A stretch of DNA of 64,000 nucleotides from Actinomycetota bacterium (GTDB taxonomy: Bacteria > Actinomycetota > Actinomycetes > Nanopelagicales > Nanopelagicaceae): contig CANBSP010000002.1 of assembly GCA_947372165.1 (NCBI GenBank), positions 124,001 through 188,000 on the forward strand, given 5' to 3'. A model generated the notes under the pieces. That model did no database searches and was not told the origin of the DNA. It saw nothing but the letters and a program-made list of their open reading frames with translations. Shown piece by piece: positions 42,311-51,570 of the stretch; the first letter of the stretch is position 1, and each line of letters starts with the position of its first letter. Both the position numbers and the translations under genes were made by a program.

Positions 42311-43048
42311 ATGAATGCGGTCCTCTTAGCGGCTCTCACGTCGATTTCTACATCGCTGGGTGGTTTATTTACCCTGCGTACAAAAGACCGTTTCCACCTC
42401 GTTCTAGGGCTCTCTGCGGGCCTTTTATTGGGACTTGTAGCCTTCGACCTCAATCCGCAGATTTATACCCATATGACAATCACCTGGGGCGGATTACCGG
42501 CAGTTCCAGTCGCCTTCTGTCTGGGCTTTCTTATTCTTCATTTCATCGAGAAGTGGGTTGGTGGCCATGAAGGACACTCCCACCATTACGAAGATGATCA
42601 CACCCATGCCGACCATGTCGCCGGGGTCTTCGGAGCCGTTGCAATGGCTGGCCACGTCTTTATGGATGGAGTCGCTCTCGGCGTCGCCTTCCATGTCTCG
42701 CACGCGTTGGGAATGGCAGTCTTCTTCGCCCTTCTCGTTCACGCCTTTAGTGATGGCCTAAATACCGTGGCGATGTTGGTCCGTGCCGGGTCGTGGAGTC
42801 AGAAGGCGATCTCGCTTTTGGCAATCGATGCGATTGTTCGTATCTCAGGAGCTGCCTTGGGCAACTCGATTCATCTCAGCCAAGATGCGGTAGCGATCTA
42901 TCTCGCCTTCTTCAGCGGCTTCGTTATCTATATTGCGACATCACATATCTTGCCCGAAGCCCATGCCAGCCACCCATCGCGTTTTACGATGGGGGCTACA
43001 GCACTTGGTGTGGCGATCATGTGGGTTGTTGTTCGAACCCTTGGATAA
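42311..43048 (+). CDS. ZIP-family metal transporter
   Basis: 245 residues with about eight hydrophobic segments, a His-rich cytoplasmic loop (GGHEGHSHHYEDDHTHADH) and metal-site helices GHVFMDGVALGVAF and VHAFSDGLNT, the ZIP helix IV/V pattern. Predicted to bring in zinc or another divalent metal. It follows the zinc peptidase gene by 21 bases but has its own promoter. Confidence 0.88.
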   Translation: MNAVLLAALTSISTSLGGLFTLRTKDRFHLVLGLSAGLLLGLVAFDLNPQIYTHMTITWGGLPAVPVAFCLGFLILHFIEKWVGGHEGHSHHYEDDHTHADHVAGVFGAVAMAGHVFMDGVALGVAFHVSHALGMAVFFALLVHAFSDGLNTVAMLVRAGSWSQKAISLLAIDAIVRISGAALGNSIHLSQDAVAIYLAFFSGFVIYIATSHILPEAHASHPSRFTMGATALGVAIMWVVVRTLG

Positions 43049-43092
43049 GTCGAGCTAGATCTGGATAATCCGGATCACTCCGAATTAATGAA

Positions 43093-44739
43093 TTACTTAG
43101 CTGCGAGCCGTGCTTCGCGGCGAAGCGCTTGTTCAGCCGGGTTTGGTACCGGAACTGCTGCAAGCAATCGCTGAGTGTAAGGATCTTGAGGATTCTTCAA
43201 GATCGAATCACGATCTCCTGATTCAACCAAACGACCATTCTGCATTACTGCAATGCGGTGCGCCAAGATATCGACGACTGCTAAGTCATGGCTAATGAAG
43301 AGACATGCGAAGTTCAACTTACCTTGAAGCTCTTGGAGCAATTCAAGGAAGCGAGCTTGGACTGATACATCGAGCGCTGATGTTGGTTCATCGGCGATCA
43401 AGAGATCTGGCGTCAAAGCTAAAGCGCGTGCAATGCCAACACGTTGGCGCTGTCCGCCAGAGAGTTCGTGTGGATAACGGTTGCGATAGCTTCGTGGGAG
43501 TTCGACTGAGTTGAGAAGTTCTTCAACCTTGTGGTCGAGATCCGCACCCTTTGCAAGGCCCGCTAAGAAGATCGGCTCGCCAATGGATTCACCGATTGGC
43601 AGACGTGGGTTTAATGAAGAGGCAGGATCCTGGAAGACGATACCTGTGTGGCGACGGATGCCTTTGAGCTCCTTGAGCGTCGCTTGAGAGATGTCATTTC
43701 CAACGATATTGATCGAGCCTTCCTTGATTGGAATTAACCCAATCGAGGCACGACCGACAGTCGTCTTACCTGAACCAGATTCACCAACGAGCCCGACAAT
43801 CTCACCTGGATAGATCTCGAGCGAGAAATCTTTTACTGCGGTGAAGGCAGGAATTCGACCACGCTTGGGATATTCGATCGTGACATTCTCAAGTTTGATG
43901 ACTGGAGCTGGCTTTGCATCCACTTTGTAAGGGAATGGTCGTGCCTTGGTTGAGCCAAGCTTTGGAACGGCGCCAAGAAGTTCTTGGGTGTATGGATGCT
44001 GCGGGCGATTGAAGATCTGGTCAGCGCTGCCATGTTCGACAGTGTTTCCATCCTTCATAACCAAGATCTCATCGGCCATATCGGCGACAACGCCCATATC
44101 GTGGGTGATCAAGAGAATCGCAGAGTTGAGACGAGTCTTGAGGCCACGCATCAAATCGAGAATTTCGGCCTGGACTGTCACATCAAGTGCCGTCGTTGGC
44201 TCATCGGCAACCAAGAGCGCAGGATCGCAGGCAAGTGATTGCGCGATCATTGCACGTTGGCGCTGTCCACCTGAGAGCTGATGTGGGTACTTATCAAAAG
44301 CGGTCTCTGGCTCTGGAATTTCGACCATGCCAATTAATTCGATGGCACGAAGACGAGCCTCGGTTGGACCGATATCAAAGTGGGTGCGAAGTGTCTCAAC
44401 GATCTGGAAACCGACGGTATAGACCGGATTCAGAGCAGTCATTGGCTCCTGGAAGATGTAAGCAACTTCCTTGCCTCGGAACTTACGCAAGGTCGCATTA
44501 TCTGCGCCAAGAACTTCAGAGCCCTTGATCTTGATACTTCCCGATGTGCGCGCATTGGTTGCGAGCAAGGACATGATGCCCATTGCAGTCGTCGACTTAC
44601 CAGAGCCTGACTCGCCCACGATCGCGAGGACTTGGCCAGCGGCGACTTCAAAGTTCATATCGATGGCGGCTGGATACCAGGTGCCATCTACCCAGAACTC
44701 AACGGTGTAGTTCTGTACTTTCAGTACTGGATCGCTCAT
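43093..44739 (-). CDS. Dipeptide/oligopeptide ABC transporter, fused double ATPase (DppD-DppF)
   Basis: 548 residues with two complete ABC modules. First: Walker [15 protein letters not shown], signature [15 protein letters not shown], Walker [13 protein letters not shown]. Second: [44 protein letters not shown]. It energises the DppB/DppC channel encoded upstream on the same strand, from which it is separated by a 591-bp gene on the other strand. Its ATG overlaps by four bases (ATGA) a long open frame filling that gap. Confidence 0.93.
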   Translation of the reverse strand: MSDPVLKVQNYTVEFWVDGTWYPAAIDMNFEVAAGQVLAIVGESGSGKSTTAMGIMSLLATNARTSGSIKIKGSEVLGADNATLRKFRGKEVAYIFQEPMTALNPVYTVGFQIVETLRTHFDIGPTEARLRAIELIGMVEIPEPETAFDKYPHQLSGGQRQRAMIAQSLACDPALLVADEPTTALDVTVQAEILDLMRGLKTRLNSAILLITHDMGVVADMADEILVMKDGNTVEHGSADQIFNRPQHPYTQELLGAVPKLGSTKARPFPYKVDAKPAPVIKLENVTIEYPKRGRIPAFTAVKDFSLEIYPGEIVGLVGESGSGKTTVGRASIGLIPIKEGSINIVGNDISQATLKELKGIRRHTGIVFQDPASSLNPRLPIGESIGEPIFLAGLAKGADLDHKVEELLNSVELPRSYRNRYPHELSGGQRQRVGIARALALTPDLLIADEPTSALDVSVQARFLELLQELQGKLNFACLFISHDLAVVDILAHRIAVMQNGRLVESGDRDSILKNPQDPYTQRLLAAVPVPNPAEQALRREARLAAK

Positions 44740-44783
44740 TCTTGTGACCCTTCCAATCCAGGTTGCTGTGAGAAGATTGCGTT

Positions 44784-45374
44784 ATGAGTAATGTTTTTAG
44801 TTATCGCCCGCGCACGATCTGGCTCTCCGCCGGCGTTACTGCCTTCATTGTTCTTGCCTTGGTCGTCGAGACGATTGCGAGCCGCGGCCTCAAGGCCGAT
44901 CTGGTTGCGATCGCTTGGGCGAGCTTTGTATTGAGCAGCGCTTACCTGCTCTTCGTCCATCCCAAGATCGAAATCTTCGATGAGGGAATTCGTATTACCA
45001 ATCCCCTGCAACAAATTACCGTTGGCTGGCATCGAGTAGAGACCATCGAAGCTCGATACACCATGAGTATTCAAGTCGCTGGAAAGACCATCTACGCCTG
45101 GGCTGCTCCAGCCCCAGGTAGATACCATGCCAGAAGTGTTCATCACACTGAGGTCAAAGGGATGGATATTGGGTTCAATGGCGAGATCAGACCCGGTGAA
45201 TCCCCACGCAGTGATAGCGGACAGGCCAGCTACCTCGCGAAGTTGCGCCTCAAAGAGTTCGAGGAGAAGGGTCTCATCGGTTGCGAGAGCAAGGTGAGCA
45301 TCAATTACCTGGGTGCCGGAATTGTGATGGGCAGCCTGATAATCTCCCTTGCCTTCTACGCTCTGGGCTTTTGA
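44784..45374 (+). CDS. Membrane protein with bacterial PH-like domain, inside the importer operon
   Basis: 196 residues. Two membrane helices at about 11-30 and 38-55, then a PH-like domain with EIFDEGIRITNPLQQITVGWHRVETIEARYTM and AWAAPAPGRYHARS, a pattern of a conserved actinobacterial membrane family, and a further C-terminal membrane helix. Function unknown. It runs against its neighbours: dppA-B-C lie before and dppDF after, all on the minus strand. Its last codons and stop are tandemly repeated (45362-45409). GAGAAG precedes the ATG. Confidence 0.78.
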   Translation: MSNVFSYRPRTIWLSAGVTAFIVLALVVETIASRGLKADLVAIAWASFVLSSAYLLFVHPKIEIFDEGIRITNPLQQITVGWHRVETIEARYTMSIQVAGKTIYAWAAPAPGRYHARSVHHTEVKGMDIGFNGEIRPGESPRSDSGQASYLAKLRLKEFEEKGLIGCESKVSINYLGAGIVMGSLIISLAFYALGF

Positions 45375-45409
45375 AACCTGGGCTTTTGAAACCTGGGCTT
45401 TTGAAATTT
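45362..45409 (+). repeat. Three 15-bp tandem copies spanning the PH-protein stop
   Basis: CTGGGCTTTTGAAAC repeats three times at a 15-base period, the first copy containing the gene's final Leu-Gly-Phe and TGA. On the plus strand each copy repeats the stop; on the minus strand the copies stay open and read Ser-Lys-Ala-Gln-Val. Confidence 0.9.
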
Positions 45410-45412
45410 CAC

Positions 45413-46483
45413 TCATGAGAGCGATTCACGCTCCTTCTTAATCTCGGATGCGCGCGCACGATCTTTCTTTGTGATGCGCCGGCGCTGACGAGGATCGAAG
45501 GCATCACGAAGGCCATCGCCAATGAAGTTAATGCTGAGGGCGATTGTGATGATGAAGAGACCTGGATACCAGAAGAGCCACGGACGAGTCGTGAACGAAT
45601 CTTGATACTTAGAGATCAGCAAACCGAGTGAGACATCTGGCTCGACCACACCAAAACCAAGGTAGGAGAGAGCAGTCTCAAGCAAGATCGCACCCGACAT
45701 CAGGAGGGTGACCGAAACAATAATCACACCAACTGCATTAGGGAGAATGTGCTTGAAGATAATTCGACGATTTGATGCACCGGCCACACGAGCTGCATCG
45801 ACGAAGTCGCGCTCACGAAGTGTGAGGAATTCACCACGGACAAGACGAGAGAGCCCAGTCCAGGCGAAGAGACCAAGATAGAGCGCCAAGAAGGTCGCGC
45901 CGAGATTACCGAAGTGGTAACCGATAACTGAACCGATGATGATTGATGGAATCGTGATCAAGAAGTCAACGAGACGCATCAAGGCATTGTCTACTCGGCC
46001 GCGGTAGAAACCTGCGATAGAACCGATAACAGTTCCGATAGTTCCGGCGATGAGTCCAATGATGAAGGTGACGAGGAGTGAGCGCTGGGCTCCGCGCATC
46101 ACAAGGGCAAAGTAATCATGACCGATATCGTCCTGGCCGAATGGATGAGCTCCAAGGCCAAAGTTCTTACCTGGCGTGATCGTGAGAGTTGGGCAGCCAA
46201 CATTTCCATTTGGGCAACGGAGAAGGTCTGGCGCATCGTTGATCGTGTAGTGCCACCAGCCATTCCAACCGACTGGTCCGATGTGGAATTCACTTGCAGT
46301 GAAGACGAAGACCACAACAGAGATCAAGACGAAGAGGGAGATCATCGCTGCGCGGTGGCGGACAAAACGACGGAGAACAATTTGGCGTTGGCTTAAGCCT
46401 TCGACCTCTTTGTTGGCGATGGCATTCTCGCCGCCATCTGTCTGTGAGACTTCTACTGAATTCTTCTTACGACCGAATGCCAT
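45413..46483 (-). CDS. dppC: Peptide ABC transporter permease DppC
   Basis: 356 residues with six membrane helices, an N-terminal cytoplasmic tail and the BPD permease loop DAARVAGASNRRIIFKHILPNAVG that contacts the ATPase (EAA motif). The extracellular loop after helix 1 carries two Cys (RCPNGNVGCP). Its start overlaps the dppB stop by one base (TAATG). Ends with RESLS and a TGA inside ATGA. Confidence 0.93.
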   Translation of the reverse strand: MAFGRKKNSVEVSQTDGGENAIANKEVEGLSQRQIVLRRFVRHRAAMISLFVLISVVVFVFTASEFHIGPVGWNGWWHYTINDAPDLLRCPNGNVGCPTLTITPGKNFGLGAHPFGQDDIGHDYFALVMRGAQRSLLVTFIIGLIAGTIGTVIGSIAGFYRGRVDNALMRLVDFLITIPSIIIGSVIGYHFGNLGATFLALYLGLFAWTGLSRLVRGEFLTLRERDFVDAARVAGASNRRIIFKHILPNAVGVIIVSVTLLMSGAILLETALSYLGFGVVEPDVSLGLLISKYQDSFTTRPWLFWYPGLFIITIALSINFIGDGLRDAFDPRQRRRITKKDRARASEIKKERESLS

Positions 46484-48024
46484 TATTTGCTCCCTACGCG
46501 AATACGTGGATCAAGTGCGGAATAGAGAAGATCTGATACCAAGTTTGCGAGTACTGAAAGCGTCGCGGTACAGAAGAAGACGCCCATCAAGAGGTTGAGA
46601 TCAAGACCTGAGATCGCACCATTAAAGAGGGTACCCATACCCGACCATCCGAAGACGCGCTCGGTGATGATCGCTCCCCCGATAATTCCCGCGAGATCTA
46701 CCACGATGATCGTGGTGAGCGGAATCATGGTGTTACGGAATGCGTGACGCATAATCACCGTTCGCTCAGAAAGACCCTTAGCGCGAGCGGTACGGATGTA
46801 ATCCTGATTCAAGACTTCGAGGAGTGTGCCGCGAGAGAAGCGGATATATCCGGCGAAGGAGATCAAGGTGAGTGCGATAGTTGGCAAGAATAAGTGAACC
46901 GAACGATCCAAGAGGTTGGTCCAAAAATCAGGCTCGGTGAGCAATGGATCCTGTTGGCCAACTGTTGGAATTGGGCGACCATTGACGCCATCCATCTGAA
47001 GATACGGTGTCCACGTCTGCATGAGACGATCGAGCACGATAATCGCGCCCATGAGTCCACCAGAGATCATTGCAGTGCGGATAACCGGACCACGATCAAT
47101 CTTCGACCAGTAGAGCCCTGCAGCCCAAGCCGTTGCAAATGTCGCGGCAAGGAGAGCCAGGAGCAGCCAGACGCTTGAGTAGTGATTGAAGAGATAATTC
47201 ACTGGGTAGTACATGATGAGAGTGACTACTGCCATGGTCTGTGCGGCGCGAAGTGCCGGCTTAAGCTCCAGCCCTGTTGAGATTGCAGTTACACCATAAG
47301 CAATACCGACGGCAAAGATGAAGACAACAATCGGACCAAGCTTGGGAGTAAGGAACCAATGTGAAAGCGAGAGAAATTCAAGGAGGGCGAAGTTTGAGAG
47401 AAAGGCAGCACCGAGAACCTTTAAGAAGGTCTCGCGCTTGCTGCCGATGATTCCCGCCCAGAAGAAGGCGGTTGCAATCGATAGTCCGATCGCCCATCCC
47501 ATTGGGATCTGCCCCTTCCCTAAGAAGTCATTGAATTTGATCGCCAAGAACTGCTTGAGAAGCACGGCAACCCAGAAAATTGGGAGTGAGAACATCAAGA
47601 ATGAGAAGAATGTGACGACATAGTCAAAGCGGCTGTATTGACGTAGAGCGGTCGTGACTCCAAGAGCAATACCAAGAACAATCGCAATCAGAGCTGCTGC
47701 GGTAACGAGGCGTAGTGTCGTTGGGATCGCGCTAGCAAGACGTGCTGATACAAATTCATTTGTACGGGTCATGCCGAAATCAATGTGACCAGTAAAGGCC
47801 TTCAGGATTCCCTTGAGCCACTTGAAATAGCGAACTGGTGGCGGGGTGTTGAGGTCGAGCTGGCGAACAAGGGCGATCATCTGCTGCTTCGCCTTTGGGT
47901 CAGTCGAGAATTTCAACTGCTCGGTTGGGTCGCCCGAGATAGCGGTGAGGTTATAGAGGATAAAGCTTGAGCCAAAGAGGATCACAACGAGTGTCCCAAG
48001 TCGGCGCATAATAAATGCAAACAT
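46483..48024 (-). CDS. dppB: Peptide ABC transporter permease DppB with a large membrane insertion
   Basis: 513 residues against about 310-340 for ordinary DppB. The N-terminal part (MRRLGTLVVILFGSSFILYNL...ISGDP) and C-terminal BPD domain (IRFSRGTLLEVLNQDYIRTARAKGLSERTVIMRHAFRN, EAA loop) are standard. Between about residues 180 and 345 lies extra sequence with roughly four hydrophobic segments. ATG 48024 has AGAGGAG upstream. Located between dppA and dppC. Confidence 0.9.
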   Translation of the reverse strand: MFAFIMRRLGTLVVILFGSSFILYNLTAISGDPTEQLKFSTDPKAKQQMIALVRQLDLNTPPPVRYFKWLKGILKAFTGHIDFGMTRTNEFVSARLASAIPTTLRLVTAAALIAIVLGIALGVTTALRQYSRFDYVVTFFSFLMFSLPIFWVAVLLKQFLAIKFNDFLGKGQIPMGWAIGLSIATAFFWAGIIGSKRETFLKVLGAAFLSNFALLEFLSLSHWFLTPKLGPIVVFIFAVGIAYGVTAISTGLELKPALRAAQTMAVVTLIMYYPVNYLFNHYSSVWLLLALLAATFATAWAAGLYWSKIDRGPVIRTAMISGGLMGAIIVLDRLMQTWTPYLQMDGVNGRPIPTVGQQDPLLTEPDFWTNLLDRSVHLFLPTIALTLISFAGYIRFSRGTLLEVLNQDYIRTARAKGLSERTVIMRHAFRNTMIPLTTIIVVDLAGIIGGAIITERVFGWSGMGTLFNGAISGLDLNLLMGVFFCTATLSVLANLVSDLLYSALDPRIRVGSK

Positions 48025-48208
48025 CTAACTCCTCTTTCTACTTCACTTTATCCCAGATGACTTTCAGGAAAGTACGGGTAACAGTAAATCGTGGAGTCCG
48101 AGATTACTCTCGAACTCCACGATCGTCTTACTGATTCTTACTAGGTTTTATCAGTTTTACAGGTATTACTAGATCTTACTAAGTGATACTAAGTGACTTA
48201 TCGTCGAC
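48025..48208 (-). other. dppA-dppB intergenic region with strong hairpin and short repeats
   Basis: 184 bases. A 16-bp stem with one mismatch (arms 48086-48102 and 48107-48123, ATCGTGGAGT...ACTCCACGAT) could block RNase or partly terminate, a common way to make more binding protein than permease. Next to dppA lie CACTTAGTA repeats, and several TAGTAA/CAGTAA units follow. The end carries the dppB ribosome-binding site. Confidence 0.7.
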
Positions 48209-50059
48209 TTAGTATGTCCACTCCCAATAGTTCCAAACGAGGTTTGGAGTAATTGAGGATGGCTTTACACCCTTGAGATCTGAGTTAACAGCTGTAACGC
48301 CAGGCCACTGGAAGAGACCGATTGTGTATGCCTCTGCATAGAGAGCACGCTCAACCTGGATCCACTTCGCGTTGCGAGCAGAATCTGAAAGCGCTGAAGC
48401 GCCTAGATCCTTACAGACCTTATCGATGGTTGCATTTGACCAGCCGTAGTGGTTATTTCCACCAGTTGTCTGGACCTGTGGGCAATCTCCGACCTGGACA
48501 GGAAGACCTGCACCCCAAGCGTAGAAGTTCACATCGTATGAGTCATCAGATGTATGAGCAGACCAATCAGGAATTCCTGGTCCGTACATATCGAAGCCAA
48601 CCTTGGCCTCTGCTGCCTGGTAGAGCTGGAATTCAGCTGTACGACGAGCATTGTTACGGAACAAGGTGTGAACCTTAATTGGCTTCTTCAAGAAGTCAGC
48701 ACCGTAGTACTGCTTCATGATACGAATTGCCTGTGCTGTGCGATCAGCTTGTGATCCTGCTGTGTAGATTGATGATCCGTTACCGGCAATCTGTGCAGCA
48801 TATGCAGCAGTTGAGTCAGGCATCACGAAACGTGAGTTGAGGACAACAGCGTTTGACTGAACAGGTGTGACGATCTTGTTGACCATATCTTCACGTGGAA
48901 GAGCAAGCAAGAACGCCTTACGAGTTGCAATCGCCTTTGCTGATTCACCAGCGAATGGACCTGTGTATGTGCCGCCAGTACCTGAACCAACACGCATTGA
49001 CATCTGCTCGTATGTAGCCAATGGGCCTGGAACGAGTGAGATGCCCTTGACTGCCTGGAGCTGAGTTACAGCGTCAGCAGTTGGCTGACCCTGGTAGAGG
49101 TCAACTTCCTTGTTGCCAAGTGCCTGTGGAGCAGATGTATCTGCAACATCGTAACGGAAGACAATCTTTGTGATTCCTGTGGTCTTTGGACCAGAAGTAC
49201 CGTTTGTCTTCTCATCGATAACGAGTGTGCAAGAGATCTGATCTACGCAGTTATCAATCTTGAAGTCGCCGTTTCCAACAAGGAGAAGTGGGTTAGTTGA
49301 AGAGTTAACAGTTGAGATGTTAAAGCTCTTTGACCAGATTGCGCCCATTGCCTTGAGTGAAGCTGTGCTCTTCGATGTGAAATCTGCGAGGAACTTATCT
49401 GTCGCAGCGTTAGCTTCTGCGACTGAAGGAAGAGTCTTCTTTCCAGCAGCAAGGAGCTCGAGTGTGTGCACTGGGAATACGCCAGGAGCATAGAGCTGCC
49501 AATCTGGAATACGTGCATCGTACTTAACTGTAAGTGTGAGCTTGTCAGCTGAGAGGACTGGGTTGCCTGCGACATGCTCGTCGTAAACTCCACCGTATCC
49601 ACCTGAATCAAATGATGATCCAGCTGAAGATGCTGGGTCACCAAGACCGGCAGCCTTTGAGTACACAGATGAACCTGTGACGTGTGAGAGAAGAAGATCG
49701 ACAGCAGTGATTGGTGCGCCATCGTTCCAGATCAATCCCTTGTTAATTGTGTACGCAACCTGGAAATCAGTTGCGCCATTCTTAACAACCTTCCATGAAC
49801 CAAACTTTGTGTTTGGAACAACTTGCTTTTGGTTGTTTGCATAGTAGAAACCAAAACCTGTTGGGTAAACAAGATCCTCGTTTGATGCGAGGTTCATGTT
49901 ATTAACGCCATAGTTAAGGCTGTTAATAGGTGTTGGCTCAGTCATAACGACTGTTGTCTTAGTTGCGGCATGTGCCGGTGCAACAATTACACCGGTTACT
50001 GCGATCGCTGATGCTGATGCAAGAGCGAGAACAGTGCGCGCGGAAATGCGTGCTTTCAT
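48209..50059 (-). CDS. dppA: Peptide ABC transporter substrate-binding protein, family 5
   Basis: 616 residues with a Sec signal peptide (MKARISARTVLALASASAI...APAHA, cleavage after AHA) and the family 5 extracellular solute-binding domain (VAYTINKGLIWNDGAPITAVDLL, LTVKYDARIPDW). It delivers peptides or other solutes to DppBC. No lipobox Cys is present, unusual for a Gram-positive binding protein. Two Cys pairs are present in the mature part. AAGGAG precedes ATG 50059. First gene of the importer operon. Confidence 0.92.
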   Translation of the reverse strand: MKARISARTVLALASASAIAVTGVIVAPAHAATKTTVVMTEPTPINSLNYGVNNMNLASNEDLVYPTGFGFYYANNQKQVVPNTKFGSWKVVKNGATDFQVAYTINKGLIWNDGAPITAVDLLLSHVTGSSVYSKAAGLGDPASSAGSSFDSGGYGGVYDEHVAGNPVLSADKLTLTVKYDARIPDWQLYAPGVFPVHTLELLAAGKKTLPSVAEANAATDKFLADFTSKSTASLKAMGAIWSKSFNISTVNSSTNPLLLVGNGDFKIDNCVDQISCTLVIDEKTNGTSGPKTTGITKIVFRYDVADTSAPQALGNKEVDLYQGQPTADAVTQLQAVKGISLVPGPLATYEQMSMRVGSGTGGTYTGPFAGESAKAIATRKAFLLALPREDMVNKIVTPVQSNAVVLNSRFVMPDSTAAYAAQIAGNGSSIYTAGSQADRTAQAIRIMKQYYGADFLKKPIKVHTLFRNNARRTAEFQLYQAAEAKVGFDMYGPGIPDWSAHTSDDSYDVNFYAWGAGLPVQVGDCPQVQTTGGNNHYGWSNATIDKVCKDLGASALSDSARNAKWIQVERALYAEAYTIGLFQWPGVTAVNSDLKGVKPSSITPNLVWNYWEWTY

Positions 50060-50229
50060 TTATTCTCCTTATCGAGGGACCGCAAGTGAAGTGGGCCTAG
50101 CTAGTGTCCACCCCGACGCTGCGGTAGTGGAGGAAGTCTGCACTATATGTCCGAATATGGGCAAGATTTTGGGGCAATGTAACGAAAACTTAACCTGGCC
50201 CCACGCTGAGGGTGATGGCCGCTGGGGCC
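50060..50229 (-). promoter_or_regulatory. Leader and promoter region of the peptide importer operon
   Basis: 170 bases between dppA and an MFS gene. TATAGT at about 50133-50138 on the minus strand is the best -10 candidate, giving a leader of about 70 bases with AAGGAG before the ATG. No clear -35 or riboswitch. Confidence 0.45.
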
Positions 50230-51552
50230 TTACGTAGCGCTATCGCGAGCTGCTTGCAACTTGGCGCTGGTAAAGGAGTTTCGGACAACAAGCCAGTTCA
50301 GCAAACCAATGGCCCCGGCCACCAAGAAGGGCACCCGAAGGGCCAATTCGCGGTCAATGTGGCGGGCCAAGATCGAGACGAGCAGGCCTCCCGTGATCGA
50401 GCCAAGAGGCATCGACCCCCAGCCAAAGAAGCGATAGCCGCTATTGACCCGGCCGAGTAACTCCGACGGAATGATCGTCTGCCTAAAACTGACCGTAACA
50501 ATGTTCCACATGAGCGAAAGGAAGGTCTCAAGAAAAATCGCCAAATAAAGGATGTACCAGGTATGGATGAAGAAGCAGAGCGCCGTAATCGCCGGCATGC
50601 CAATGAGCGCGCAGGTGAGAGCCCTTCCGTCGCCAATCTTCTTGATGATCTTCGGGCTTACCAATCCCCCAAGGAATCCACCAGCAGCTCCTGCCGTACC
50701 AAGGGCAGCAAAGATGAAGACAGATACATGCAACACCTCTTGTACATAGAGGATGTATGAGGCGAAAGCTATCTGACTGAAGAAGTTCAAGGTTCCTAAT
50801 GTGAATGCCATCGGCCGCAATATCTCGTGGCCCATGAGCCAAGCGAAACCCTCTTTCAGCTCTGCAATAAAAGCCGAGGCGCCCTTGAGATCTACATCGT
50901 TCTTACTTTTAACAATCGCTCTTGCTTGAACCGAAATGAGCGAGATCAGTGCGGCCGAGATAAAGAAGGAGCCAGCATCAAAGAGGAAAGGCAAATAGAT
51001 CACAACGCCAAGTAAGAGCGAACCAAGTGCTGGCCCGATAAAACTATTCGTTAGATACTCAGCCGACCACATCTGGCCATTTCCTTTGGCGAGATCTTCG
51101 GCCGGTAGAACATCTGGCATGAATGTTTGGGATGAGTTATTTCCCAACACCTCTGCCGACCCAAGCAAGAAACTGGCGATCATCATGGTTGCAAGGATGA
51201 GATGGGTTGAAGATCCCTGATGGGCATCGAGTGGATTCTTCACGTGGCTAAATTCATTGCGATGAATGACTAGAACGACGGTGGCCAATAAAGTAACAAC
51301 CCCCCGCACGACATCTGTCGCCACGATGATCTTCTTTCGATCTAACCGATCAGTGATGACGCCAGCGGGAAGAGTAAAGAGCAGCCATGGCAGTTGGCTC
51401 ATTAGACCAACAATGGCGATGGTGAGTGGAGATCTGGTTAGTGCAGAGGCGAGCCACGGGAAGGCAATCGCGCTTACCCCGTTACCGATATTGGAGATGA
51501 AGGTGGCGCTCCAGAGCTTCCAATAGTTAAGAGGCAAGCGTGCTTTCGACAT
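50230..51552 (-). CDS. MFS transporter
   Basis: 440-residue twelve-helix major facilitator protein: LWSATFISNIGNGVSAIAFPW, the loop 2-3 signature PAGVITDRLDRKKII, and FRQTIIPSELLGRVNSGYRFFGWGSMPLG in the second half, as in the EntS/MefA-like efflux group. Substrate unknown. ATG 51552 follows TACTCT by 6 bases; the same 7 bp serve tgt on the other strand. Confidence 0.88.
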   Translation of the reverse strand: MSKARLPLNYWKLWSATFISNIGNGVSAIAFPWLASALTRSPLTIAIVGLMSQLPWLLFTLPAGVITDRLDRKKIIVATDVVRGVVTLLATVVLVIHRNEFSHVKNPLDAHQGSSTHLILATMMIASFLLGSAEVLGNNSSQTFMPDVLPAEDLAKGNGQMWSAEYLTNSFIGPALGSLLLGVVIYLPFLFDAGSFFISAALISLISVQARAIVKSKNDVDLKGASAFIAELKEGFAWLMGHEILRPMAFTLGTLNFFSQIAFASYILYVQEVLHVSVFIFAALGTAGAAGGFLGGLVSPKIIKKIGDGRALTCALIGMPAITALCFFIHTWYILYLAIFLETFLSLMWNIVTVSFRQTIIPSELLGRVNSGYRFFGWGSMPLGSITGGLLVSILARHIDRELALRVPFLVAGAIGLLNWLVVRNSFTSAKLQAARDSAT

Positions 51553-51557
51553 AAAGG

Positions 51558-51564
51558 TAGAGTA
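51558..51564. promoter_or_regulatory. Shared bidirectional -10 sequence of MFS and tgt
   Basis: TAGAGTA contains TAGAGT on the top strand (7 bases before tgt GTG 51571) and TACTCT on the bottom strand (6 bases before MFS ATG 51552). The whole intergenic gap is 18 bp, and both mRNAs would be leaderless. Confidence 0.6.
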
Positions 51565-51570
51565 ACCCGA

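Noticed and set aside
44736-45416. 226-codon minus-strand frame as an ordinary gene
   Set aside because: Its product has no recognisable fold and lies antisense to a PH-domain membrane protein with clear family motifs. I keep it as a finding, not as a coding feature.
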